Shown here in pieces: positions 34,423 to 44,955 of a DNA stretch of 64,000 bases. Under the pieces are notes generated by a model. It made no database searches and was not told where the DNA came from. It saw only the letters and a list, made by a program, of their open reading frames with translations. Source of the stretch: Miscanthus floridulus (Eukaryota; Streptophyta; Magnoliopsida; Poales; Poaceae); contig NC_089584.1 of assembly GCF_019320115.1 (NCBI RefSeq), forward strand, positions 74,183,533 through 74,247,532, in the 5' to 3' direction. Every line of letters begins with the position of its first letter. The stretch's first letter is position 1. The translations under genes were made by a program, and so were the position numbers.

Positions 34423-34584
34423 ATGCATCTAGGATCGGAGGAAGAAATAACGTTGCTGGAATTTGACGAGATAGAGGAAGGGGACCAGCAGGAGAATCCT
34501 CAAGTCATAGCTCCCAAAGGCGTGGAGCAGAATCCTGAAGAGCTTCTAGAGTGTCCTGACCACCGCCCCACTTCCTTTCTCTGA
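34423..34584 (+). CDS. Small acidic ORF within the Tekay-type LTR (intact form)
   Basis: 54 codons from ATG 34423, or 91 if an upstream non-ATG start at 34309 is used. It begins MHLGSEEEITLLEFDEIEEG, is rich in Glu and ends CPDHRPTSFL-TGA. The 5' LTR (24109-24270) has one stop in it, and the reverse copy (8544 down) has a stop and a lost terminator. It may be an element-specific short protein, part of a spliced transcript, or chance. I see no domain or targeting signal. Confidence 0.3.
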   Translation: MHLGSEEEITLLEFDEIEEGDQQENPQVIAPKGVEQNPEELLECPDHRPTSFL

Positions 34585-34887
34585 GGCAAGCCCCGGAGCA
34601 TTTTAAGTCTCCCAATATTTTACAAATGATTACTTAAGTACTTATGATTGATGCATTAGGTTATAAGAGTTGAATGGAACCACTTGATGCATATAAATTT
34701 TTTGTCTAGATATTACACCTTTAACCGGTATAGGTCCAGGATCGAATATATGCTTAGCCATGCTTAGACCGGTAGAAGTCGGGTGATGTCCTGTCATCTG
34801 CGAGATATAGGTGGATACCGGAGCATGGTTGGCTATATTTGCTATCGTGGAACAGAACCATGGAGTAAAAAGAAAATCAAGGCCGGG

Positions 34888-37800
34888 TGTGACAGAACCG
34901 TCCAATTTATACAAGATCAAGTATGGCTGTCCCCGCTTAACACGTTGACACGCGCATACTCTCACTTATATAAACCCGGTAGTCCGCCGAGTGTCACGCA
35001 GGACCTCGGTAAATCAACATCACAACCAAGATCACATGATTAAGCAAATACACATCACATACGCAGAGTTGCAGCGGAAAGAATATTACAAATAGGTTCA
35101 TAAATAATAAAACAAGTTTGGATTTCAAAATCGATTAGTGAAAACAACATTGCTTTCGATGGATTTCATTAATATGAGTTCCAAATACATTGCTAGCATA
35201 AGTGACATCCTCAGATAAAAGCATATAGATGAGAATAAATATAGAGTCACCGAGCCCACCGGCGGTTAGCCACCATCTTCAACAGGCCGAAACCTCACCT
35301 GCAACATGGTGGGATAAACCCTGAGTACTCAAATGTACTCAGCTAGACTTACCCGTCATAACCAGAAATAAAATTGACTCCAAGGAGTATGCAAGGCTTT
35401 ATAAGTGGAGGTAGCTTGACAACATTTTGCATAAACAGCGATTAACTCAATTATACAATTATGATTCTATCATCAAGTTAATTAGAACTATCCATCTCTA
35501 GATTAGCAACTATCCTGTGCCAAACATGTGGTATATCTTTTTAGAGCATACAATAGTAACCATAGCAGGTGTAGTAATTCCATATTTATCCGAACCATCA
35601 TGTTCCATACATAGTTACTACGATGTTGGAGCTAGCCAAGTTTCTCACTATCCGGGAGAGATGGCGATTCGAATCGATTTCAACCAGCTGGGAATTTATT
35701 CCTAACACAAACCCAGGCAGACCAGATCAACGGTCACCTTAGGTCACCTTTGGTACAACTCAGGTACACATTTCGCGGGTCCGTACTGCGCCGCACAATC
35801 TGGGACACCAAATGCCAGGACGTTCAGGCCGAGCCTGCCCTTGGTCTCAGTCTGATCGCCCCCCGGAAGGAGCGCACAACAGAACGGTTCCCGGCCTGAG
35901 TTGAATTACTCGGCTTCGCGGTCGGAACGAATTATCCGGCCAGCTAAGTGAGAGGCATGCGTTCAATCTTGTCAGAAGTTCCAACAACGGTACGGTCCTT
36001 AATCGGCACAGACGGAATCACATGAGTCAACCTACCATCGACTCCGCCCAGCCTTGATTTACTTTTCAACCCATGGTTCTTTTCCACGATAGCAGATATA
36101 GCCAACCGTGCTCCGATATCCACCTATATCTCGCAGGTGACAGGACATCACCCGACTTCTACCGGTCTAAGCATGGCTAAGCATATATTCGATCCTGGAC
36201 CTATACCGGTTAAAGGTGTAATATCTAGACAAGGAATGTACATGCATCAAGTGGTTTCATTCAACTCTTATAACCTAATGCATCAATCATAAATACGTAG
36301 TAAACATTTGTAAATTACTGGGAGACTTATAATGCTCCGGGGCTTGCCTGGGATCCGACACGAATCAGTCAAGTTAGCTTGCTCCGTCTTGACGACGTCT
36401 CCACTCTAGGCATGCACTCCAGGGTCCTTCCATCCTCGGGATGGATCCACCAACACCATCTTCGGGTTTGGCTCCAACATCTCGTCCTTCACGTGGTGCA
36501 TCTAGCGTACCTAGATGAGATGCAAGATGCAAGTGCATGAATATGAAGAATAGTACCAGGAGACGCATCACAAATAGCAAGCAAGACAAGCATCGTTTAC
36601 ACTAAACACACTTAAGTACTTTGCGATGCTTAACTTAACATCACACAATCTATCATGCTAAGCTAACAAAGAATATTATACATGGCACATAAGTCTCACA
36701 AGATCTCAGGTGTATCTAACTTAATTACCAAGGACGTGAACCACACCTAGCAACATGCAAAGCAAGTCAAGGTGAAGCAACAACTATAACCGGAATATGC
36801 CAATTTCTGGACTTGCAAACAGCAGCTTCATAAATCAATCATATCTGGAGTTTTATAAATCCAATGATATGAGACAAGACATTCTGGAAAGCTTAGGAAA
36901 TTATCTACATTTCATCTTCAATCATCTCAGCATGATTCCCAAGTTATCATGACCAAACATGCTAATCTTTTAAGTCTGCGCAGAATGTAATTAAAATCTG
37001 ACAGTAGACTTGTTAAGCATGCAACTCCTAAACTATCAGACCTAGGATCATGAAAATTTAACACAAGCAAGATAAGATAATCATCTACGACTTTTGTATT
37101 TACCAAAACTACAGTAAACATCATTTACACCATGAAACTAGTTGCACAAGTAACACTTGCACCAGCAGCCTAAACAGCAGAGGCACAACTATGGATAGAA
37201 AACTTATAGGAACTTTAGAGAAGCATAAATGGAGTTCTAGACCTCTGACAAACAGGATTCTTAACTTTATGGAAAGCTTATAAAGTTACCTACAACTTTC
37301 TTATTATCATCTTAAGATGATTTCATAGTTAACAAGGTCAATTAAACCAAGGAAGACGTCTCTATCCAAAACATGAACAGAAACTGATATGCTACTTTAA
37401 ACAGCTATAAGTTGAGTTCCACATGTCCAATAAATATGGTTCTGGAATTTTTGGAAAGCTTAACAAATTGTGAACAACTTTGCTACAAACATCTAGAACT
37501 AATTCTGCTACTAACAAGGTCACACATGGCACACAAAGCAACCCTGTCTGGGTTTGGGCAGAAACTGCCACAGTACTTTAAACAACTATAGCTAAACACA
37601 TACTTAACCAAAAATTGTGCTCTTTAGCTTTTTGAAAAGCTTATGAAAATTGCTACAACTCATTTATTATCAACAAGGCATGATTCATAACTTAACTGAG
37701 CCAAACAATGCATACATGCAGAACTGTCCAGAATAGAAGCAAAGCAGTATATGTCATTTGTTATTTTTATAACTCTAAAAATATAAATCCTAAACTCGTG

Positions 37801-39569
37801 AAATTTTTACCAGACAACAACAATCATCTTAGTAGCACTCCACAAAAATTTCACAATTATTTGAGCACAACAACTGCAGTTAAAAAAAAACAAATAAGAC
37901 TAGCATTCAAACCCTAACTGCACAAATCCATTTTTACAGCTACAACTTTAAACTAAAACCTGACATATTATAGATCTAGTGCATAGAGAATTTCACAAGG
38001 ATTCCAAAAAGTCCTCATTTGCTAATTTACGAATTTCCTATGATTTACTATGAAGTTTCAAAGTTTTACCCGATTTACAACAAATAAGTCCTCGGAAGCA
38101 CTATTCACTTGAGTCAATGACATTGCAGATAGGCCCTTGACTTTCGTCGAATTGTCGCGTGAGGTCCTCGACGGGATTTGGAGCAGAGGAGGCGCGGGAG
38201 TTCGCTGTTTCCGGCCGGAGGAGGCTCGGCGGCGGCGATGGGGCGGCGGCGGAGCACCAGGGACCTCGCGCGCACCCATGGGACAACTCGTCTTGGCACG
38301 AGGCGGCTCGTGGTGGCCCGGCCACGTGCGCCGGCGGCCGCAGCAGGCGACTGCACGGTGGCGGCGGAGCTCCCGGCGACGGCGAGGCCGGGGGTGGGTG
38401 GTACGGGTTCGGGGAAACCACGAGGAGGTGTTGGTGCTGCTGGCTAGGAGCGGGGAAGCACGGAGGCAAGGAACAGCGGCGGCGGCAAGCTTCACTGCTC
38501 GGCCATGGCTGCGGCGCACCGTTCTGCGTGCACGGTGACGACGAGAGCGAGCAGAAGAGCGAGAGGTGGCGAGCGCGAGTGAGGAGCAGAGGGCGCCGGG
38601 CGCTCGGTTTTCATGCACAGAGGTGGGGCGAGGTGGCAAGCGAGGCGGCACACAGGCACCACGCGGCGGCAAGGCTCTGTTCATCATGTCGGCCACGTTC
38701 AAAAATTCCAGGATAGTTCAAAAATGTCAGAACACACGACTGAACCTCCATATTCTCGCCTCTCTATCTCCTAAACCATTTAGTTTTGGCATGAGAGGTA
38801 ATAACAGATGTTGTAGAGCTACAGGTAATCTCCAAAATTTCCAACATCAACATCGTCTAAAACTCCACCGTTTTCAAACTATGAGGCACCAAAGTACACT
38901 ACACGAAAACTGAAAAACGTTCAAAGACTTAGAAATATTTCCAAGTTTTCAAACAGCAATACAATGATCTTTGTGATTCAAATTCAAGCATGTTAGGAGC
39001 TTAATTAGCCTATGACTCAAAAATAAAAGTTGTTACTCTACTCAAATACTACAATTTTTCTTAAGTGAACACCTCCATGCAAAGTCTCTATGACATAGTT
39101 CAAACTAGGTCAAACATACTATATTTAAATGATGACTTACACTGAAACTATGACTTAGCGACCAAATTAGCCCTAGCCATGTATATCAAAGTTGTTCATA
39201 ATGACACTCTAAACATGTTTAATGTATTCCTAAGGTCACACAAGCACTTTATACATTGGGTACATATTTTACTTTCTAGGTCAACCTACATATCATCACT
39301 TAGGAGCTTAATTATGCAAAGTGATCTACATGAACAATGTTCCATTAGCCATCCTAAGCATAGCTAAGGTGTTTTAGTGACTAACATGACCCACTTGCAC
39401 TCATTCATACATGATCATAAGTATACACAAAGAAAACATGAAATAACAAAGCATGTTTCATATGTTTCCATCATATGTTTCCAATATAAAAGCTTATATA
39501 TGAATGCCTGATGCTCATGCTCATGCAATGCAAGTCAAATTATGCAAGCCTAACACCTAGGGTGTTACA
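34888..39569 (-). mobile_element. 4.68-kb solo LTR of a related Tekay-type family, nested in the 3' LTR
   Basis: Read on the minus strand it starts TGTAACACCCTAGGTGTTAG at 39569 and ends ...CGGTTCTGTCACA at 34888, matching both ends of the Tekay LTRs. It is flanked by the TSD CCGGG (34883-34887, 39570-39574). There is no PBS, coding region or PPT, so it is a solo LTR left by LTR-LTR recombination. It also has a GC-rich block (about 38110-38670) at the same distance from its start as the other LTRs. Long ORFs there on both strands are composition artefacts. Internal sequence is well diverged from the resident LTR. Confidence 0.92.
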
Positions 39570-40753
39570 CCGGGCGGAGTCTATGCGTAGGATGACTCAT
39601 GTGATTCCATCTGAGCCGATTAAGGACCGTACTGTTGTTGGCGCTTCTGATAAGATTGAACGCATGAATATCACTTAGTTGGCCGGATAACTCGTTTCGA
39701 CCACGAAGCCAAGTAGCTCAACTCAGGGCGGGACCTGTTCTGTTGTGCGCTCCTTGCGGGGGGCGATCAGACTAAGCCCAAGGGCAGGCTAGGCCTGAAC
39801 GTCCTGGCATCTGGTTTCCCAGATTGTGCGGCGCAGTACGGACCCATGAAATATGGACCTGAGTTGTACCAAGGGTGACCTAAGGCTGCCTTCGCACGGT
39901 ATGCCTGGGTTTGTGTTAGGAATAAATTCCTAGCTGGTTGAAATCGATTCGAATCACCGTCTCTCGAATAGTGAGAAACTTGGCTAGTCCCAACATCGTA
40001 GTAACTATGTTATGGAACATGATGGTTCGGATGAATACGGAATTACAATACCTGCTATGGTTAATATTGTATGCTTTTAAATTGATATACCACATGTTTG
40101 GCACAGGATAGTTGCTAATCTAGAGATGGATAGTTATAATGAACTTGATAAAGGAATCAAAATTGTACAACTAAGTCAATTGCTTTTATGCAAAATGTTG
40201 TTAAGCTATCTCCACTTATACAGCCTTGCATAATCCTTGGAGTCATTTTATTTCTAGTTTATGATGGGTAAGCCTAGCTGAGTACCTTCTCGTACTTAGG
40301 GTTTTATTTCCCATTGTTGTAGATGGCACTGTGTATCACGGTTATTGCAAGAGTTGCTTCTATCCCGCCGTGGATGAGGAGTAAGCCTTGGGCAGGCTTC
40401 TTTATTAATCCCTATCCTTGCTTTTGTGGACTGTGATCCTACTTGGCACTGTATCAAACTATGTTGGAAACTTTGTTTTCAAACTTAATTGCTTCCGCTT
40501 TATCTATCAAACTCGGTTTGTAATAACTTGTATTCATACTCTGATGACGAAAATGTATCTATGAACTTTATGTAATATGTGGCATGTATGTTGAATCATG
40601 TACGATCTTGGTTGTTGTAAATCATTTATCAAGACCCGTCGTGGTACTCGATGGACTACCAGATTTATATGGGTTCAAGTATGACAGTGCGACCGCTTGC
40701 GAGCTGCCATTGTACTTGTACTCTTATAAATTGGTCAGTTCTGCGACAGGCTC

Positions 40754-41457
40754 GAGGTCTTGTAGATTCATATAACACTCAGGTTGCTCTTTGGATTTCT
40801 TGCCTTCCTCTTTAGGTAGTCCTTCCCCTAGCTCTGGGTTGTCGAGGAGGAACTAATCATACTCATCAAGAATGAAATCTAGGATAGGCTCATCGTCCTC
40901 TGCATGTTCCTAATCTTTCAGTGTATCGACCATGTCTTCATTGCTGTTGGCGATCATCTCAATGAACTAGGTGACCAGGTGGTTGAAACATTCAGGAGAG
41001 TGAGAACCATAGATAGAATGATCCTCGGTGTGAGGTTTGGCGGGTTCTGCTAGGGCTTGTTGAAGCCAGCTAGAGTAGGTTGCCACCGTTTTCCTTAACC
41101 CGGCCGGAAAGCCAGGAAGGAAGTGATTGGGTGGCAATTGTAGATCCGATCGAGGGGTCTAGTTTGGATCTACCTAGAGTTAGAGGGTGGCTTTGAGATT
41201 GCTCTCTCAACCAAGTTGGTGAAGATGTCGCGTCCGTAGTGGTTGAGATTAGCACAGAGCCCAACATTCATAGCTTCCTGCAACTTGGCAAAGAATGCGC
41301 AGATCGAGGGAGGCTGCTCCTCCTCCTCCATGGGTAGCTTGGGTTCGTGCAGATGCAAGTTCCCAAATTGGATGGCAATGTAGTTCAAGCTGCCAAAGGT
41401 GAGATTCTAACTTGGCTGCATCTTTCTACGGCGTCGTCGATGTTGATGATGATTCCC
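40754..41457 (-). pseudogene. gag-like start of the Tat-type element (duplicate copy 2)
   Basis: The minus-strand frame from 41388 reads MNYIAIQFGNLHLHEPKLPM, then EEEEQPPSICAFFAKLQEAM, to a stop at 41170. Downstream sequence to 40754 corresponds to 20562-20180 of copy 1 but is more broken. It is cut at 40754 by the Tekay-like insertion and resumes at 21291. Confidence 0.5.
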
Positions 41458-41490
41458 ATTTGAAACACAATATTAATCTAAACACGAAAG

Positions 41491-41510
41491 GCCCCTACCT
41501 GGCATGCTAA
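41491..41510 (-). other. Degenerate PBS of the Tat-type element
   Basis: Minus-strand TTAGCATGCCAGGTAGGGGC resembles the TTGGCGCGCCAGGTAGGGG that follows the 5' LTR in many grass Tat-clade elements. The duplicate at about 20922-20941 reads TTAGCGTGCTAGGTAGGGG. Confidence 0.55.
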
Positions 41511-42001
41511 CTATTGGATTATTTAGCTCTAGCAATGCTTAGCAATGTGATCGTGTTGATTGATCCAAATGGTTGCACACAAGATAGAGATTTATACTGG
41601 TTTGGGCTCTCGAGAAGTGAGTAAAAGCCATATGTCTAGTTGCTACTTCTTGAATTCATATGCTCGGTTATTAGGGTTGTTGCTCCAAGCTATGAGGTAG
41701 ATTGGAATAAGGCGATGGTGTCATGGTGGACGTGATGATCGTGGAGTCCTTACCCCTCTTTATATGGGCAGAGGGGTAGGGTTACAATGAGGGCGATCGG
41801 TGTTACAGATTGAATTCTGAGTTTGTTACAACAAATCAATTCTATCCTACCATAGTTGTGATGGCAACAGATATCCTTGATATATCATGATCTCCAAGTT
41901 GGTAGTTGCGCCTAGTCCTTGCGGGCTTCCTCCTCGGTCGTCTTCCATTGATGGGCTAAATATATGGTCGGTGAGGGTACCCTAGGCCAATATCTTTGAC
42001 A
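41511..42001 (-). repeat. 5' LTR of the Tat-type element (about 490 bp)
   Basis: Read on the minus strand it begins TGTCAAAGATATTGGCCTAG at 42001, has a TATA box at 41765, and ends just before the PBS-like site. The outer neighbour is the coding frame of a copia polyprotein, so the LTR edge marks an insertion into that element. The inner edge is approximate. Confidence 0.65.
41759..41765 (-). promoter_or_regulatory. TATA box of the Tat-type LTR
   Basis: Minus-strand CCCATATAAAGAGGGG, about 240 bases from the LTR start at 42001. Confidence 0.5.
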
Positions 42002-44898
42002 CATTGCATTCACCTAACCAACATCCTTCAATGCTTCATCTATCTTCTTTGGTTTAATGGATGACACAAATGAGAAATGCTTATAAAATGAAGCTAATCT
42101 TGCTCTTGTTTGTACACCTCTAGAAATATGTCCAATTATAGTGTCTAATGGATGATCTCTTGCAATATGAGTGGGTTGGAGTATTGGAACATTGCATGCA
42201 CTTGCTTGATCATTAGGTTGAGATGATGTACTAGCCACTTGTTAATCTTGCACATTGTCATGAGAGCCACTTGTACTTGCTTGATTTGTATCATCTTGCA
42301 CATTTGAGTTAGAGAGCACTTGCACTTGATCATCTTCTTCATCATTCACTTGCCTAGGTTTCAAGTCACCAACATCCATGTTCTTCACGGCATTTGAAAG
42401 TTGAATGCCTCTAACATCTTCTAGGTTCTCATTCTCATCTTAGGAATCCTTGGTTTTATCAAATTCAACATCATGAACTTCTTTAAGAGTACCACTTGCT
42501 AGATTCCAAACTCTATATGCCTTGCTATTGGTTGAGTATCCAAGCAAGAATCCTTCATCACATTTCCTATCAAACTTGCTCAATCTAGTGCCTTTCTTCA
42601 AGATATAGCATTTGCAACTAAAAACCCCAAAAAATGCAATGTTGGGCTTTCTACCATTCAAGAGCTCATAAGGTGTCTTCTCTTTCAATGGGTGACAATA
42701 TAAGCGGTTGCTACAATAACAAGTCGTGTTGATAGCTTTGGCCCAAAAGGATTGACTCACATTGTACTCACTCAACATATACCTTGCCATATCAATAAGT
42801 GTTCTATTCTTCCTTTGAACAAGGCCATTTGATTGTGGAGTGTACTTGGCTGAGAATTGATGTATAATTCCAAAGTCATCACACAACTCATCAATTCTAG
42901 TGTTCTTGAACTCACTACCATTGTCACTTCTTACTCTCTTGATGGTTGTTTCAAACTCATTGTGTATACCCTTGACAAATGATTTGAATATTGTAAACAC
43001 ATCACTCTTGTCCACTAGAAAGAATGCCCAAGTGTATCTAGTATAGTCATCCACTATCATAAAGCCATATTTGTTTCCATCGATGCTAGTGTATTGTGTT
43101 GGTTCGAATAAGTCTATGTGCAATAACTCAAAAGCTTTGCTTGTGCTTGTTATGCTCTTCTTAGAATGGGTGTTTCCAACTTGTTTGCTGGCTTGACAAG
43201 AGCTACAAAGCTTATCCTTCTCAAATACCACATCTTTCAAGCCTCTAACCAAGTCATGCTTAACCAATCTATTCAATTATTTCATTCCAATATGACCAAG
43301 CCTTCTATGCCATAACCAACCCATATTAGACTTAGTGAACAGGCATGTTGACAATTGAGCTTCACTAGCATTGAAATCAACCAAGTATAGATTCTCATAT
43401 CTAAAGCCTTTGAAGATCAAGTTAGAGCCATCTATAGTTATGATCTCTACATCATCTACTCCAAATATGCATTTGAATCCAAGATCACACAATTAAGCCA
43501 TGGATAGCAAATTGAAGCTCAAGCTCTCCACTAGCAACATATTGGAAATGCTCATGTCATTGGATATTGCAATCTTACCAAGCCCTTTTACCTTGCCTTT
43601 GCCATTGTCACCAAATGTGATACTATCATAACCATTGCTATCATTGGTGTTGATTGAGTTGAACATTCTTGCATCACTGGTCATGTGTTCAGTGCACCTA
43701 CTATCAAGAACCCAATGCCTTCCTCTGGCTTTATAATTGACCTTAGTGGCCTTAGCCATGAAGCAAGTCGATGGAGTGTCGAAGAGAGAAGGCTTCTGAT
43801 TGATGGTAATTCTTGCAAGAACCTTTTTCTTGGTGGTTTTGTCATCATCACTTTGGGAAGCATCACTATCCCAAGTGACCACATATGAACCACCCTTCTT
43901 CTTCTTCTTGAAGGCCATCTTGTCATTCTTCTCTTTCTTTTCCTTCTTGTCCTTCTTCTTTCCCTTCTTGTCATTATCTTTATTCTCACTATTGTAGGGG
44001 CATTGAGCAATAAGATGATCCTTGCTTCCACACTTGAAGCACTTTCTTGATTCTTCCTTGTTCTTGGATGAAGATTTCTTCCTTCTTGCATGATAGCCCT
44101 TCTTCACCATGAATTTGCCAAACCTCTTCACAAAGAGAGCCATCTTCTCATCATCTAACTCATCAAAACCTAAGTCTTCATCTTCACTTGATGATTCTTG
44201 TTTGGTCATGCCCTTGGATGATGATATGGCTTTGAATGCCATACTCTTCTTCTTCTCATCCTTCTTCTCATCTTTCTTCTCCTTTTTTTCTTCCTTATCA
44301 TAATCATCTCTATATGTGTCATCGGTCATCACATCTCCTAATACTTGGTTTGGTGTCATGGTGTCCAAACCACTCCTCAATAGAATAGTGACCAATGTGC
44401 CAAATCTCAATGGTAAGCATCTCAGAACTTGTGGGAGAAGTCCTTGTCCTTCACCTCTTCTCCAAGTGCTTTGAGATCATTGACAAGCACTTGAAGCTTA
44501 TGAAACATCTTCGGCACACTCTCATATTCCTTCATCTTGAAGCTAGCAAACTTCTCCTTGAGGATGTATGCCTTGGCACCCTTCATGGCTTGAGTGCCAT
44601 CAAATGACTCATCCAACTTCTTTCATGCCTTATGAGCCATCTCAATGTTCTTAATTTGCTCAAATATCCTCTCACCCAATGCATCATGAATGGCACTAAG
44701 AGCAATATCATTATTTTGGAGTAGCATTTCTTTGGTGGTGGTAGAAGCCTCCTCATTAGCAACCTCAATCTTGGTCTTCACCACCTTTCACACCTTTCTA
44801 TTGATTGACTTGACGTATGTTGTCATCTTTGCCTTCCAATAAGGATAATTGGAGCCATCAAATTGGGGTGGCTTCTTGGTGTTGTTGATTTAAGCCAT
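42002..44898 (-). pseudogene. Decayed and truncated copia gag-pol polyprotein (Sirevirus type)
   Basis: ATG at 44898, followed at once by a TAA at codon 3. Visible parts: gag (about 44880-44410, e.g. YILKEKFASFKMKEYESVPK); Lys/Glu-rich runs (about 44290-44220 and 43990-43890); zinc knuckle CFKCGSKDHLIAQC (about 44045-44000); protease near 43720 with D-S-R replacing D-S-G; GAG-pre-integrase WLWHRRLGHIGMK (about 43315); integrase core to about 42800, where the catalytic Glu context reads LVQRKNRTL (Glu to Gln); linker; and IKPKKIDEALKDVG near 42035, the RT N-terminus, cut by the Tat element. Stops and frame changes at 44898-44410, 43493 and 43277 make it non-functional. Confidence 0.9.
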
Positions 44899-44941
44899 TT
44901 TGACACCGAAGGTTGTTAAGCCTCAAATCAAGGTGACCACA

Positions 44942-44953
44942 GCTCCAATACCA
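44942..44953 (-). other. Primer binding site of the Sirevirus-type copia element
   Basis: Minus-strand TGGTATTGGAGC, a close variant of the Met-tRNA PBS, two bases inside the LTR end at 44956. Confidence 0.75.
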
Positions 44954-44955
44954 CT

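Larger units (their letters stand above)
21292..40748 (+). mobile_element. Tekay-like Ty3/gypsy chromovirus with 4.45-kb LTRs (plus strand)
   Basis: Complete in outline: 5' LTR 21292-25749, Met-tRNA PBS, leader with extra ORF, gag-pol, PPT and 3' LTR 31618-40748 interrupted by a solo LTR. The 5-bp TSD GGCTC flanks it (21287-21291, 40749-40753). Without the nested LTR it is about 14.8 kb, of which LTRs make up some 60 percent. The coding region has ten premature stops and at least two frameshifts, so it is non-autonomous now. In the first 550 bases the two LTRs differ at about eight positions, implying a fairly recent insertion, but divergence is much higher in the GC-rich block. Confidence 0.95.
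31618..40748 (+). repeat. 3' LTR of the plus-strand Tekay-like element, split by a solo LTR
   Basis: Parts 31618-34887 and 39575-40748 add up to about 4444 bases, against 4458 for the 5' LTR. A 13-base segment after CAAAATTTTCTAA in the 5' LTR is absent here. The small acidic ORF is intact in this LTR (34423-34584). Confidence 0.93.
20990..41553. repeat. Tandem duplication, copy 2, split by the Tekay-like insertion
   Basis: Left part 20990-21291, right part 40754-about 41553. The split falls after GGCTC, which is repeated as the TSD at 40749-40753. Copy 1 at about 20175 provides the unoccupied version of the site (GAGGTGGCTCGAGGTCTTG). Confidence 0.85.
14734..42001 (-). mobile_element. Tat/RIRE2-like gypsy element lacking RT and integrase, host of nested insertions
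   Basis: Read on the minus strand: LTR (42001-41511), PBS-like site, gag, protease (19215-18600) and then, without RT, RNase H or integrase, an ORF in the opposite orientation (14777-18150). An antisense extra ORF of the 'putative gypsy type transposon' class is typical of Tat/RIRE2-like elements. Its 3' LTR is not present: an Athila LTR abuts at 14733. A 1.1-kb duplication covers LTR end, PBS and gag start. The 19.5-kb Tekay-like element sits inside the second duplicate. The element's own remaining length is about 7.8 kb. Confidence 0.7.

Noticed and set aside
38058..38716. Several long overlapping ORFs on both strands (up to 214 codons)
   Set aside because: They lie in the GC-rich block of a solo LTR, where stop codons are rare. 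They overlap in five frames, are Arg/Ala/Gly/Pro-rich and match no counterpart frame in the other LTRs.
43685..44303. Plus-strand Ser/Phe-rich ORFs such as 43800-43997 and 44109-44303
   Set aside because: They are the complement of Lys-rich copia gag codons (CTT/TTC runs), hence shadows.
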